Shown here: piece after piece, positions 17,040 to 26,193 of the stretch | Numbering within the stretch: position 1 is the first letter of the stretch | Layout: every line of letters starts with the position of its first letter | Source of the DNA: an uncultured Bryobacteraceae bacterium | GTDB lineage: Bacteria; Acidobacteriota; Terriglobia; Bryobacterales; Bryobacteraceae | DNA length: 64,000 bases | NCBI GenBank assembly: GCA_938027685.1 | Contig: CALJAM010000001.1 | Location: forward strand, 62,001 to 126,000 | Reading direction: 5' to 3' | The notes under the pieces: model-generated | Told to the model about the DNA's origin: nothing | Database searches by the model: none | The model's input: only the letters and a program-made list of their open reading frames with translations | Translations under genes and position numbers: made by a program

Positions 17040-17954
17040 GTGTTCCTCTACCCGCGGCAGTTCCTGGCTTCCCCTGAGGCTTTAAGCCGCCGGTGGACGG
17101 TCGCCCAAGCCGAAGCCTACACGCGTTGGCTGGCACGCAGCCATTACGAGAACTTTCACGTGGTCACGTTCCTGTTACCCCGCGCGCTGCGCCAGGATTT
17201 CTACAACCTTTACGCCTACTGCCGCTGGGCCGACGACCTCGGCGACGAACTCGGAGATCCCGCCGAAAGTCTGCGCCGCCTGGATTGGTGGCAGGAGCAA
17301 CTGGAGGCGATGTACGAAGGACGCGCCTTCCATCCCGTCTTTGTGGCCTTGCAGCGCACGGCTCAACGTCACGGCCTGCCGAAGGAGCCCCTGTCGGATC
17401 TGTTGCATGCCTTCCGCCAAGACCAGATCGTCCGCCGCTACCGCACTTGGAGCGATCTCCTCGCCTACTGCCGTTACTCTGCCAATCCCGTCGGCCGGCT
17501 CGTGCTACACCTGTGCGGCTACCGAGACGCCGAACGACAACGCCTCTCCGACGCTACCTGCACCGGGTTGCAACTGGCCAATTTCTGGCAGGATGTTTCC
17601 GTAGATCTGGAGAAGGACCGCGTCTACCTGCCGCTCGAAGCCATCGAGCGGCACGGTTACTCGCTCGAGCAGTTGCAGGCCCGCCAGGTTACCCCCGCTT
17701 TCCGCAGCCTGATGCGCGAGGCCGTCCAGCGCGCTCGCGAGCTCTTCCTCCAGGGCATGCCGCTGGCCGGCATGGTGAACCGACGGCTGGCCGTCGATGT
17801 GGAGCTGTTCACGCGCGGCGGCTTGCGCGTGCTCGAGCTGATCGAAGCACGTGATTACGACGTACTCAGCGCGCGTCCCGTCATCACCCGCGCCGACCGC
17901 CTCCGCCTGCTCCTCGGCGCGCTGGGGCGCCGTGTCTTCCGGCGTGCGGCATGA
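17040..17954 (+). CDS. hpnC: Hydroxysqualene synthase HpnC
   Basis: Squalene/phytoene synthase family; in the HpnCDE route HpnC turns presqualene diphosphate into hydroxysqualene. 304 residues from GTG 17040. The two diphosphate-binding aspartate motifs are visible: CRWADDLGDE near residue 63 and NFWQDVSVDLEKDR near 180. The YENFHVVTFLLP opening and the NPVGRL stretch are HpnC-like rather than phytoene synthase. The stop overlaps the hpnD start as ATGA (17951-17954). Confidence 0.92.
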   Translation: MFLYPRQFLASPEALSRRWTVAQAEAYTRWLARSHYENFHVVTFLLPRALRQDFYNLYAYCRWADDLGDELGDPAESLRRLDWWQEQLEAMYEGRAFHPVFVALQRTAQRHGLPKEPLSDLLHAFRQDQIVRRYRTWSDLLAYCRYSANPVGRLVLHLCGYRDAERQRLSDATCTGLQLANFWQDVSVDLEKDRVYLPLEAIERHGYSLEQLQARQVTPAFRSLMREAVQRARELFLQGMPLAGMVNRRLAVDVELFTRGGLRVLELIEARDYDVLSARPVITRADRLRLLLGALGRRVFRRAA

Positions 17955-18802
17955 GCAACCTCGCCCAATCCTACCGTTATTGCCGCAGCGTGGCCCGCCG
18001 GCGAGCGCGTAATTTCTATTACTCGTTTCTCTTGCTGCCCGCCGCCCAACGGGACGCCATGTGCGCCGTCTACGCCTTCATGCGGCGATGCGACGACTTG
18101 AGCGACGACCCTGGTTCGCCTGAGGCCGCCCGCCGCGCCATCGCCCGCTGGCGCCAGGAGCTCGAAGCCGCCCTGGAAGGCCGCTATGGCGACTGTCCGC
18201 TTTGGCCCGCCTTCCATGACACCGTGCGACGCTACCGCATCCCGCACGAGTACTTCTTGGAGATGATCGAGGGCGTCAGCTCGGATCTGGAGCCGCGTCG
18301 CTTCCGGACTTTCGACGAGTTGCGGCGTTACTGCTACCAGGTGGCTTCCGTGGTGGGGTTGACCATCATCCACATCTTCGGCTTTCGCAGCCCTGACGCT
18401 CTGCCCCTGGCCGAGAACTGCGGCTTGGCCTTTCAGCTCACCAATATCCTGAGGGACATTCGTGAAGATCTGGAGCGCGGCCGGCTCTATCTGCCGCTGG
18501 AGGATCTGGAAAAGTTCGGTTTGACCGAGGAAAGCCTGCGCGGCGCAGAGCCGCCGGACGGCTTCGCCGACCTGGTCCGTTTTGAAGCGGGCCGGGCCCG
18601 GGTTCACTACGCGCAGGGACGCAACCTGATCGCGTTGATCGAACCGGCCAGTCGCCCGTCGTTGTGGGCCCTGATCGAAATCTATTCGCGGCTGCTCGAT
18701 CGCATCGAGCGCGCCGGCCCGGCCGTGCTCAAACAGCGCGTCGAACTGCCGCCGGCCGAGAAGCTGCGCGTCGTCCTGCGCGCCGCGCTGATGCATCATT
18801 GA
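17951..18802 (+). CDS. hpnD: Presqualene diphosphate synthase HpnD
   Basis: Condenses two farnesyl diphosphates to presqualene diphosphate, feeding HpnC. 283 residues. Aspartate-rich motifs: [11 protein letters not shown] near residue 48 and [14 protein letters not shown] near 170, with [10 protein letters not shown] at the N-terminus and the [10 protein letters not shown] stretch typical of HpnD. The 4-nt overlap with hpnC means coupled translation. The flavoprotein HpnE that normally completes squalene is not found after it; rmuC is next. Confidence 0.93.
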   Translation: MSNLAQSYRYCRSVARRRARNFYYSFLLLPAAQRDAMCAVYAFMRRCDDLSDDPGSPEAARRAIARWRQELEAALEGRYGDCPLWPAFHDTVRRYRIPHEYFLEMIEGVSSDLEPRRFRTFDELRRYCYQVASVVGLTIIHIFGFRSPDALPLAENCGLAFQLTNILRDIREDLERGRLYLPLEDLEKFGLTEESLRGAEPPDGFADLVRFEAGRARVHYAQGRNLIALIEPASRPSLWALIEIYSRLLDRIERAGPAVLKQRVELPPAEKLRVVLRAALMHH

Positions 18803-18815
18803 TCGGGAGGTGCGG

Positions 18816-20249
18816 GTGGAAATTGCGTTGGCCATTTTCGCCGTTATGGGTTGGGCGGCGGCCGCCTGGTTGTGGGTCCGCTACCAGGCCGCGCGGCAGA
18901 AGGCGGTGGTCGCCGAGCAGGCCGAACAGCGTCTTTCGGATACCTTCAAGGCGCTCGCAGCCGACGCCCTCATGCAAAACGCCCGTCAGTTTCTGGAACT
19001 GGCTCGCGAGAGCCTCGGCAGGTACCAGGCGGCGGCGGAGAAGGATCTCGAGGCTCGGCAGGCGGCCATTGAGAGCGTAGTGAGGCCCTTGGGCGAAGCT
19101 TTGAACGCGTTTCAGGCGCAGTACGCCAGCCTTCAGACGCAATACGCGCAGCTGGGCGAGCAGGTGCGCGCGCTGGCCGCCGACGCACTGGCCCAGAACA
19201 CCAGTCAGTTCCTGCAACTGGCGCACGAAACCTTGGGGCAGTACCAGGCTGCCGCGCAAAAGGATCTCGAGGCTCGGCAGGCGGCCATTGAAAACCTCGT
19301 GAAGCCGCTCCGAGAAGCGCTGGACGCTTTCCGTTCGCAGTACGCCGAAATCCGAACCCAATACGGCGGACTTGCGCAGCTTCTTCAATCCCTCAGCAGC
19401 GACCAGCAAAGGCTTCAGGCCGAAACGGCCAAGCTGGCCCAAGCTTTGAGCAGACCGGCGGTGGCCGGGCGCTGGGGCGAAATCCAGTTGCGCCGTGTGG
19501 TCGAGCTGGCGGGGATGGTCGAGTACTGCGACTTTGAAAAGCAGCCCAGCAAGGGCGAGGGCGGCAAATTGCGCCCCGACATGATCATCAAGCTGCCCAA
19601 CGACCGCCAGGTCGTGGTGGACGCAAAGGTGCCGCTGACGGCGTACCTAGAGGCGCTGGACGTTGTGGATCCCAAGGTGCGCGACCAGAAGCTCCGCGAG
19701 CACGCCAGACAGCTGCGCGCTCATATCGAACAGCTTTCCGGCAAAGAGTACTGGGGCCAGTTCTCGCCCACGCCCGAGTTCGTAGTGCTTTTCCTCCCAG
19801 GCGAGTCGTTTTTCGCCGCGGCGCTCCAGCACGATCCCGACCTCATCCAGTTCGGCGCCGAAAGGCGCGTGCTGGTGGCTACGCCGATCACGCTGATCGC
19901 CCTGCTGCGCGCAGTGGCCTACGGCTGGCGAGAGGCGCGCCTGGCCGAAAGCGCGCGGAAGATCAGCGAGTTGGGGCGCACGCTTTACGACAGGCTGCGC
20001 ACCCTTGCACAGCACTTCGAAGTCCTGCGCCGAGCACTGGAAAGGGCGGTGGCGGCCTACAACGAGCTGGTCGGGTCGCTGGAGAGCCGCGTTCTGGTCG
20101 CTGCCCGGCGGTTCCAAGAGCTGGGCGCAGCTACCGGAGACGAAATCGCCGTGCTCGAGCAGGTGAAGGGCTTGCCCCGCCAACTCACCGAGGCTGCGGG
20201 CGCCATCAAGTCGCCGTCAGACCCAGGCCCGGACCCTCGGGAAGGATGA
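18816..20249 (+). CDS. rmuC: DNA recombination protein RmuC homologue with internal duplication
   Basis: 477 residues from GTG 18816 (GGGAGG 5 nt upstream; GTG 18810 overlaps that site). One N-terminal transmembrane helix ([19 protein letters not shown]), a long coiled coil (~30-210), then the RmuC domain with [38 protein letters not shown] and [13 protein letters not shown], a nuclease-like fold that limits rearrangements at inverted repeats in E. coli. The coiled coil holds a 73-residue tandem duplication. The 3' end overlaps the convergent epimerase gene by 44 nt. Confidence 0.9.
   Translation: MEIALAIFAVMGWAAAAWLWVRYQAARQKAVVAEQAEQRLSDTFKALAADALMQNARQFLELARESLGRYQAAAEKDLEARQAAIESVVRPLGEALNAFQAQYASLQTQYAQLGEQVRALAADALAQNTSQFLQLAHETLGQYQAAAQKDLEARQAAIENLVKPLREALDAFRSQYAEIRTQYGGLAQLLQSLSSDQQRLQAETAKLAQALSRPAVAGRWGEIQLRRVVELAGMVEYCDFEKQPSKGEGGKLRPDMIIKLPNDRQVVVDAKVPLTAYLEALDVVDPKVRDQKLREHARQLRAHIEQLSGKEYWGQFSPTPEFVVLFLPGESFFAAALQHDPDLIQFGAERRVLVATPITLIALLRAVAYGWREARLAESARKISELGRTLYDRLRTLAQHFEVLRRALERAVAAYNELVGSLESRVLVAARRFQELGAATGDEIAVLEQVKGLPRQLTEAAGAIKSPSDPGPDPREG
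18951..19388 (+). repeat. Tandem 219-bp duplication inside rmuC
   Basis: Two in-frame copies of a 73-codon unit (18951-19169 and 19170-19388), each starting ALAADAL and containing the same 32-nt core at 19041-19072 and 19260-19291. At the protein level most positions agree ([11 protein letters not shown] versus [11 protein letters not shown]). The copies have diverged, so this is an old duplication lengthening the coiled coil. Confidence 0.85.
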
Positions 20250-21282
20250 GCCGACCTCGCTCGACGCGGACTCCGCGGTAAGGATCGTTCGCAATCAGCA
20301 GATTCCCATCCAGGTCCGCCCAGTCGGCCAGCGGCGAAAGGTGGGCGGCCGCCGTCACCGCCACCGAGCTTTCGATCATGCAACCCAGCATGACTTTCAT
20401 GCCGAGGGCTCGGGCCATGTGAATCATGCGCCAAGCCGTCTGAATGCCCCCGGCCTTGGCGAGCTTCACGTTGACGCCGTCGAAGGCCCCTGCCAGCTTC
20501 GGAATGTCCTCCGGATGCAGGCAGGCTTCGTCGGCGATCACCGGGATGTTGACTCGCTCGCGGACCCAGGCGGTCTCTTCGATCATGTGCGCGGGCAGCG
20601 GCTGCTCGACGAGCTCCACGCCCTGCTTCTCCAGCCACAGGATCTTGCGCACCGCCTCTTCCCTGCTTTTCCACCCCTCGTTCGCGTCGACGCGCAAGGG
20701 CTTGTCCGTGACGCTGCGGACGGCCGCGATGGTGGCCTCGTCGGTATCCAACCCGACCTTGATTTTGAGCACAGGGAATTCGGCCGCCTCGCGCACCTTC
20801 TGGCGGGTGATCTCGGGTGTATCGATACCGATCGAGAACGTGGTCAGCGGCGCGTCGCGGGGATCCAGTCCGAAGTAGCGATAGAGCGGGACGCCCAGTT
20901 TCTTGCCTACCCAGTCCATCAGCGCGATGTCGAGTGCGCACTTGGCGGCGTAGTTGCCGGGGATACGACCGAAAACCTCCGCCAGGACCTTCGTGAACTG
21001 CCAAGGATCGCAAGTTTCCAGGTACGCCCGCACCTTCTCCAGCGCCTGTACGCCCTCGCGTGCGCTCTCGCGATACCGCGCCAACGGCGCACCCTCCCCC
21101 AGACCCGCAACTCCCTGCGCGTTGAAGCGGACGTAAATGTTATCGCGGTAGTCACTCGTAGACGTGGCCACGGTCCAGGTGTGTCGCAGGCGCAGACGAA
21201 CGACTTCGGTCTCGATGCGGTTTTTCGCCTGCCACGGTATCGAGCAGGCGCCCGCCAGGTGGAAGAGGTCGCGCCGCGTCAT
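20206..21282 (-). CDS. L-Ala-D/L-Glu (dipeptide) epimerase, enolase superfamily, with Tat-like leader
   Basis: 358 residues from ATG 21282. It begins [13 protein letters not shown], a twin-arginine-like leader, unusual for this enzyme. The enolase-superfamily barrel follows: KIKVGLD (KxK catalytic lysine), RVDANEGW, a metal-binding Glu in VEQPLP, and DEACLHPED with the second lysine in [10 protein letters not shown]. Family members racemise L-Ala-D-Glu from murein peptides. It overlaps the downstream-strand NlpC/P60 gene start by 4 nt, matching the ykfB-ykfC pairing of murein tripeptide recycling in Bacillus. Its 3' end overlaps rmuC by 44 nt. Confidence 0.88.
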   Translation of the reverse strand: MTRRDLFHLAGACSIPWQAKNRIETEVVRLRLRHTWTVATSTSDYRDNIYVRFNAQGVAGLGEGAPLARYRESAREGVQALEKVRAYLETCDPWQFTKVLAEVFGRIPGNYAAKCALDIALMDWVGKKLGVPLYRYFGLDPRDAPLTTFSIGIDTPEITRQKVREAAEFPVLKIKVGLDTDEATIAAVRSVTDKPLRVDANEGWKSREEAVRKILWLEKQGVELVEQPLPAHMIEETAWVRERVNIPVIADEACLHPEDIPKLAGAFDGVNVKLAKAGGIQTAWRMIHMARALGMKVMLGCMIESSVAVTAAAHLSPLADWADLDGNLLIANDPYRGVRVERGRLILPEGPGLGLTAT

Positions 21283-22121
21283 TTCAGCCTCCTTGCGGCG
21301 ACGAAGAGTTTCTGCCAGTGGGGGTCGTCCAGACGATCCACGCGCACCACGGGCTGCCGGTATGTCGTCGCATTGATGAACTCTCCGTCGCCTAGATACA
21401 TCCCGGTGTGCGTGATCTTCTCGAGCGAGCTGCCGAAATACAACAGATCGCCGGGCCGCAGTTCTTCCCTCGCGACCGGCGCCATGCCTTCCCAGTGGCA
21501 CTGCGGCTGCGCATCGCGCGGTATCAGGACGCCGCGCCGGCGGCAGAGCATCTGCACGAAGCCCGAGCAGTCGTATCCGAACGTGGAAGTACCGCCCCAG
21601 AGGTAGGGAAGCCCGATGAAGCGGCGCGCGAATTGGATGACCTCTTCGACCGAGACGGGGCGGAGGTCGAAGCGCAGGTCGCCGCGCTGAATCCACGCCT
21701 CGCCGCCGTCGGCCAGCCGCACCCGCAGCCAGCGGCCGCCGGGCTCGGGTTCGGCGCTGATTTCCAGGCGCACCTCGTAAGGCAACGTGAGCAACGGCTC
21801 TCTTCGGGTCACGTCCGGTTCGCGGTAGAGGTTGGCGAAGAGGCTTTCGATCTGGGCTACGGGTCCCTGCGAGGCGTAGGGCTCCTGTCCGGGCGCCAGC
21901 CGCCTTAGCCAGGCCAACGGCATCCAACCCGCATAGTCGTCCGGCGTGCGAACCCGCGCCCAGCCGGGCTGCTCCTCCAGTAGGATCACCGTCACGCCGT
22001 AAAGGGCCTGCGAGACAACGTCGGCGTCCCGCGTGGGCTTCGAATACATGTTGGCGACGGGTTTCAAAACGACCGCCGCAGGTTGCGCCACCATCGTTAC
22101 CAGCAGCAGCCAGCCCAGCAT
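21279..22121 (-). CDS. Exported NlpC/P60 endopeptidase with SH3-like domains (YkfC-like)
   Basis: 280 residues. Signal peptide (MLGWLLLVTMVAQPAAV), one or two bacterial SH3-like domains (~20-140: PVANMYSKPTRDADVVSQ, GWARVRTPDDYAGWM), then an NlpC/P60 domain. Catalytic Cys in YDCSGFVQ near residue 182, His in HTGMYLG near 235, and the third polar residue in the FINATTYRQ region. Family members cut gamma-D-Glu-diamino acid bonds in peptidoglycan peptides. Its stop overlaps the epimerase start (21279-21282), so both would act on the same peptides outside the cytoplasm. Confidence 0.9.
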   Translation of the reverse strand: MLGWLLLVTMVAQPAAVVLKPVANMYSKPTRDADVVSQALYGVTVILLEEQPGWARVRTPDDYAGWMPLAWLRRLAPGQEPYASQGPVAQIESLFANLYREPDVTRREPLLTLPYEVRLEISAEPEPGGRWLRVRLADGGEAWIQRGDLRFDLRPVSVEEVIQFARRFIGLPYLWGGTSTFGYDCSGFVQMLCRRRGVLIPRDAQPQCHWEGMAPVAREELRPGDLLYFGSSLEKITHTGMYLGDGEFINATTYRQPVVRVDRLDDPHWQKLFVAARRLK

Positions 22122-22129
22122 GCCACACC

Positions 22130-22135
22130 ATTTTA
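22130..22135 (-). promoter_or_regulatory. -10 box of the NlpC/P60-epimerase pair
   Basis: TAAAAT on the minus strand, 8 nt before the ATG at 22121. No Shine-Dalgarno is present between. The 59-nt divergent spacer must hold both promoters. Confidence 0.4.
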
Positions 22136-22165
22136 TTTCCGCCAGTGCGAAGCGGGCACATTCGG

Positions 22166-22171
22166 TATACT
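22166..22171 (+). promoter_or_regulatory. -10 box of the Gfo/Idh/MocA gene
   Basis: TATACT, five of six matches, 9 nt before ATG 22181, with no Shine-Dalgarno. No clear -35 at 16-18 nt. Suggests a leaderless or nearly leaderless message. Confidence 0.4.
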
Positions 22172-22180
22172 TGTTTCGCC

Positions 22181-23362
22181 ATGCGACGGAGGACCTTCGT
22201 CAGTCTCACGGCTGCGTCCGTTGCCCGCATTCAGGGGGCGAACGAGCGCCTGCGCGCCGGCCTGATCGGCGCAGGCGGCCGAGGGCGCCTGCTGGCGGCC
22301 GAATTCAAGGAAATCGGCGTCGAGGTGGCGGCGGTTTGCGACGTGTATCAACCCAACCTGGAGGCGGGACTGAAGGTTGCCTCCAGCGGCGCGCGTCCCT
22401 ACCGCCATTACCGCCAGATGCTGGAGGACCGCTCGCTGGACATCGTCATCATCGCCACGCCCGATCACTGGCACGCGCGCCAGGCGATCGACGCGATGGA
22501 AGCCGGCAAGGATGTCTACGTCGAAAAGCCGATGGCGCACACCATCGAAGAAAGCTTCCGCATGGTGGAGACCGTGCGGCGCACGCGGCGCGTGCTCCAG
22601 GTCGGCACTCAGCGCCGCAGCTTCGATCTGTTCCTCGAAGCCAAAAGGATCATGGATTCCGGCCGATTGGGCGAAGTTCGCCTGGTCAATTCCTGGTGGT
22701 ACAACCACCAAGCTTCGTTGCGGCGGGCGGAGCTGAAAGGAGAGCTCGACTGGCGTGGCTGGCTAGGTCCCGCGCCCGGACGCGAGCTCGACCCTGTGCG
22801 CTTTTTTAACTGGTATTACTTTTGGGATTACTCCGGCGGCCTGATGATAGGCCAGGGCGCCCATATTTTCGACGCCATTCAGTGGTTCATGAATTCGACT
22901 TATCCGCTTGCCGTTACCGCCGCCGCCTGCCGCCCCAATATCGAGGGCGCCGAAGTGCCGGAAACCACTTGCGTTTGCGTGGAATATCCGGAGAACTACC
23001 TCGCAGTCTTCACCTGCGGTTACAAGGCCATGCGCTATCCGCTGACCAACGACCAGTTGGTGCAATACAACGGCTCGAGGGCGCGCTTCGACGTGGGGCG
23101 CGAAAGCTATGCCCTATATCTCGAAGACCCGAAGACGCTTGACCCGCAGCCGGCGGAAGCCAAGAGACTGCCGGGCGCTTTTGCCTCCGCCACACGGGCG
23201 CACATCCGCAATTTCCTCGAAGCGGTGCGCGACCGTAAGGATCCCAGCGCCCCGGTCGAGGCGGGTCACTACGTGACGGTCGTACTCTCGATGGCCGTGG
23301 AATCCCTACGGAGCGGACGCCGTCTGCGTTGGGACGCCGCGGCGCGGAGGGTGGTGACCTGA
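22181..23362 (+). CDS. Gfo/Idh/MocA-family oxidoreductase with a Tat-like leader
   Basis: 393 residues from ATG 22181, first Met that gives the leader MRRRTFVSLTAASVAR. The NAD(P)-binding fold has GLIGAGGRGRLLA and VAAVCDVYQPN, and the family signature ATPDHWHARQAIDAMEAGKDVYVEKPMAH includes the EKP lysine. A C-terminal GFO/IDH/MOCA_C domain follows (ELDWRGWLGPAP, GGLMIGQGAHIFDAIQWFM). Members of this exported subgroup oxidise sugars or glycoside side chains. Substrate unknown. Stands alone between a divergent promoter and acnA. Confidence 0.85.
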   Translation: MRRRTFVSLTAASVARIQGANERLRAGLIGAGGRGRLLAAEFKEIGVEVAAVCDVYQPNLEAGLKVASSGARPYRHYRQMLEDRSLDIVIIATPDHWHARQAIDAMEAGKDVYVEKPMAHTIEESFRMVETVRRTRRVLQVGTQRRSFDLFLEAKRIMDSGRLGEVRLVNSWWYNHQASLRRAELKGELDWRGWLGPAPGRELDPVRFFNWYYFWDYSGGLMIGQGAHIFDAIQWFMNSTYPLAVTAAACRPNIEGAEVPETTCVCVEYPENYLAVFTCGYKAMRYPLTNDQLVQYNGSRARFDVGRESYALYLEDPKTLDPQPAEAKRLPGAFASATRAHIRNFLEAVRDRKDPSAPVEAGHYVTVVLSMAVESLRSGRRLRWDAAARRVVT

Positions 23363-23390
23363 GCGGCAGGCGGCGCGGGGCGCCGGGGAG

Positions 23391-23396
23391 TACAAT
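23391..23396 (+). promoter_or_regulatory. -10 box of acnA
   Basis: TACAAT 8 nt upstream of ATG 23405, with no Shine-Dalgarno in between. The expected transcription start falls on or beside the start codon. Confidence 0.4.
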
Positions 23397-23404
23397 AGCG
23401 CACG

Positions 23405-26104
23405 ATGGCTGAGAAGAATTCTTTCGGCGCCGCTTCCGTGTTGCGCGTCGGCGAGCGCCAGTATCGCATTTATTCTCTGCGCGCCCTGGAAAAGGCCGGC
23501 TACGATGAGGTGGCCCGGCTGCCCTACTCGCTGAAAGTGCTCCTGGAGAACCTGCTGCGCCACGAGGACGGGCGAACGGTCACGGCCGCGCAAATCGAGC
23601 GGCTAGCCCGCTGGCGAGGCAAGGTCGAACCAACCGAGATCGCCTTTATGCCGGCCCGCGTGCTGCTGCAGGATTTTACCGGCGTCCCTTGCGTGGTGGA
23701 TTTCGCGGCCATGCGCGACGCCCTCAAAAAAATGGGGCGCGATCCGCGTCTGGCCAACCCCCTGATTCCGTCCGATCTGGTCATCGACCACTCCGTGCAG
23801 GTGGACTACTACGGATCGCCCGAGGCCTTTCGTCTGAACGTGGAGTTGGAGTACCAGCGCAATCGTGAGCGATATGCCTTCCTGCGCTGGGGCCAGTCGG
23901 CCTTCGCCAACCTGCGCGTCGTGCCGCCCGGGACGGGCATCATCCATCAGGTCAACCTGGAGTACCTGGCGCGCGTCGTGTTTACCGCGCAGCGCGACGG
24001 CGAAACCTGGGCTTACCCGGATACGCTCGTGGGCACGGACTCGCACACCACAATGATCAACAGCCTAGGCGTGCTGGGTTGGGGCGTGGGCGGCATCGAG
24101 GCCGAGGCCTGCATGTTGGGACAGCCGATTCCCATGCTCATCCCGGAAGTGGTGGGCTTCAGGCTTTATGGCGCCCTCCAGCCGGGCGTGACCCCCACCG
24201 ACGTTGTGCTCACCGTCACCCAGATGCTGCGCAAAAAGGGCGTAGTGGGCAAGTTCGTCGAGTTCTTCGGACCCGGCTTGGACTCGCTCGAGGCCGCCGA
24301 TCGGGCCGTCATCGCGAACATGGCGCCCGAGTACGGCGCCACCATGGGGTTCTTCCCGATCGACGCACGGACGCTGGAGTACCTGCGCCTGAGCGGGCGG
24401 CCGCCGGAACTGGTCGACCTGGTCGAGACCTACGCGCGCGAACAAGGCCTGTTCCGTACCGCGGACGCTCCGGAGCCCGTCTTCACCGATACGCTGGAGC
24501 TTGACTTGAGCACCGTCGTTCCCTCCCTGGCCGGACCGCGCCGCCCACAGGACCGCATCCAATTGACCGAAGTGAAGAAGAATTTCCTCGAGGGACTGGG
24601 CGCTCCGCCTCGCCAGAGCACTATCACCGTGAATGGCGAGCAGGTGACGCTCGGCGACGGCTCGGTTGTAATCGCCGCCATCACCAGTTGCACGAACACC
24701 TCCAACCCGACGGTGATGCTCGGCGCTGGGCTGCTGGCCCGCAAGGCCGTCGAGCGCGGCCTGCGCACCAAACCCTGGGTCAAGACCAGCCTTTCCCCCG
24801 GTTCGAAGGTCGTCATGGACTATTTGCGCGAGGCCGGAGTGCTCGAGGCCCTCGAAGCGCTCGGCTTCCACTTGACCGGCTTCGGGTGCATGACGTGCAT
24901 CGGCAACAGCGGACCGCTACCGGATCCGGTAGCCGAAGCCATCCAGCGCGACAAACTCGTGGTGGCTGCCGTCCTGAGCGGAAATCGCAACTTCGAGGGC
25001 CGCGTGCACGCGCTGGTGCGCGCCAACTACCTGGCTTCGCCCCCCTTGGTTGTGGCCTACGCGTTGGCCGGGCGCGTCGATGCCGATCTGATCGGCGAGC
25101 CACTCGGCTTGGACAGCGAAGGCCGGCCGGTTTATTTGCGTGACATCTGGCCTTCCCCCGAAGAGGTGCGCGAGGCCGTTGCGCGCTCGGTGCGTACGGA
25201 ACACTTCCGCAAGCAGTACTCCGAGGTCTTCCGCGGCGATGAGCGCTGGGTCACCATGCAGGCGCCCACGGGTGATCTCTACCAGTGGGATCCCGAATCC
25301 ACCTACATCAAGCGGCCGCCCTACTTCGACGAAATGGTCGATCCGGAGACCTGGATGGCCGACATCCGGGGCCTGCGAGCCCTGGCCGTGTTGGGCGACT
25401 CGATCACCACGGATCACATCTCGCCCGCCGGTTCCATTCACCCGTCCAGCCCGGCCGGTCAATACCTGATCTCGCTAGGCGTGGAGCCGAAGGACTTCAA
25501 CTCCTATGGCGCACGACGCGGCAACCACGAGGTCATGATCCGCGGCACACTGGCCAACGTTCGCTTGAGGAACCTGCTCGTGCCCGGCCAAGAAGGCTGG
25601 TGGACGATCCACCTGCCGGACGCGGAGAAGATGACCATCTACGACGCGGCGATGCGCTATCGCGCCGAGGGCGTGCCCCTGCTGATTCTGGCGGGCAAGG
25701 AGTACGGCTCCGGTTCCTCGCGCGACTGGGCGGCCAAGGGCGTGCGGCTGCTGGGCGTACGCGCGGTGATTGCCGAGAGCTTCGAGCGCATCCATCGTTC
25801 AAATCTGGTGGGCATGGGCGTCTTGCCGCTCGAATTCCTGCCGGGCGAGAACCGCGAAAGCCTCGGGTTGACCGGCACGGAGACGTTCGCGATCGAGGGC
25901 ATCGCGGAAGCGCTCGGAAACGGCACGCGGATCGCGCGCGTGCGCGCTCTCGCAGCCGATGGCACCGAGAAGACCTTCCAGGTGAAGGTCCGGGTGGATA
26001 CTCCGCAGGAGGTCGAATATTACCGCAACGGCGGCATTCTGCCCTACATGCTGCGGCAACTGGCGGCGCAGGTCGTCCCCGCAGCCGCGGATCCGGCTCC
26101 CTGA
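23405..26104 (+). CDS. acnA: Aconitate hydratase A
   Basis: TCA-cycle enzyme that interconverts citrate and isocitrate through a [4Fe-4S] cluster. 899 residues, normal for AcnA/IRP-type. Cluster cysteines: [10 protein letters not shown] and the [12 protein letters not shown] pair. Substrate-binding motifs include [14 protein letters not shown] near residue 205 and the swivel domain with [21 protein letters not shown] and [15 protein letters not shown]. Likely expressed from its own promoter. Neighbouring korDABC supplies the next 2-oxoacid step in a ferredoxin-linked TCA variant. Confidence 0.97.
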   Translation: MAEKNSFGAASVLRVGERQYRIYSLRALEKAGYDEVARLPYSLKVLLENLLRHEDGRTVTAAQIERLARWRGKVEPTEIAFMPARVLLQDFTGVPCVVDFAAMRDALKKMGRDPRLANPLIPSDLVIDHSVQVDYYGSPEAFRLNVELEYQRNRERYAFLRWGQSAFANLRVVPPGTGIIHQVNLEYLARVVFTAQRDGETWAYPDTLVGTDSHTTMINSLGVLGWGVGGIEAEACMLGQPIPMLIPEVVGFRLYGALQPGVTPTDVVLTVTQMLRKKGVVGKFVEFFGPGLDSLEAADRAVIANMAPEYGATMGFFPIDARTLEYLRLSGRPPELVDLVETYAREQGLFRTADAPEPVFTDTLELDLSTVVPSLAGPRRPQDRIQLTEVKKNFLEGLGAPPRQSTITVNGEQVTLGDGSVVIAAITSCTNTSNPTVMLGAGLLARKAVERGLRTKPWVKTSLSPGSKVVMDYLREAGVLEALEALGFHLTGFGCMTCIGNSGPLPDPVAEAIQRDKLVVAAVLSGNRNFEGRVHALVRANYLASPPLVVAYALAGRVDADLIGEPLGLDSEGRPVYLRDIWPSPEEVREAVARSVRTEHFRKQYSEVFRGDERWVTMQAPTGDLYQWDPESTYIKRPPYFDEMVDPETWMADIRGLRALAVLGDSITTDHISPAGSIHPSSPAGQYLISLGVEPKDFNSYGARRGNHEVMIRGTLANVRLRNLLVPGQEGWWTIHLPDAEKMTIYDAAMRYRAEGVPLLILAGKEYGSGSSRDWAAKGVRLLGVRAVIAESFERIHRSNLVGMGVLPLEFLPGENRESLGLTGTETFAIEGIAEALGNGTRIARVRALAADGTEKTFQVKVRVDTPQEVEYYRNGGILPYMLRQLAAQVVPAAADPAP

Positions 26105-26193
26105 GCGCGCCCGGGGTCAAAGCGCCGCATACGCAGGGCAGAGGGCGGGGCACAGGTTTCCGACCAGCCTCCATGACGCGACCGCGGGGCGCT

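Noticed and set aside
19041-19291. Repeated segment first considered as a mobile or CRISPR-like repeat
   Set aside because: It is an in-frame two-copy duplication within rmuC, with no spacers or further copies.
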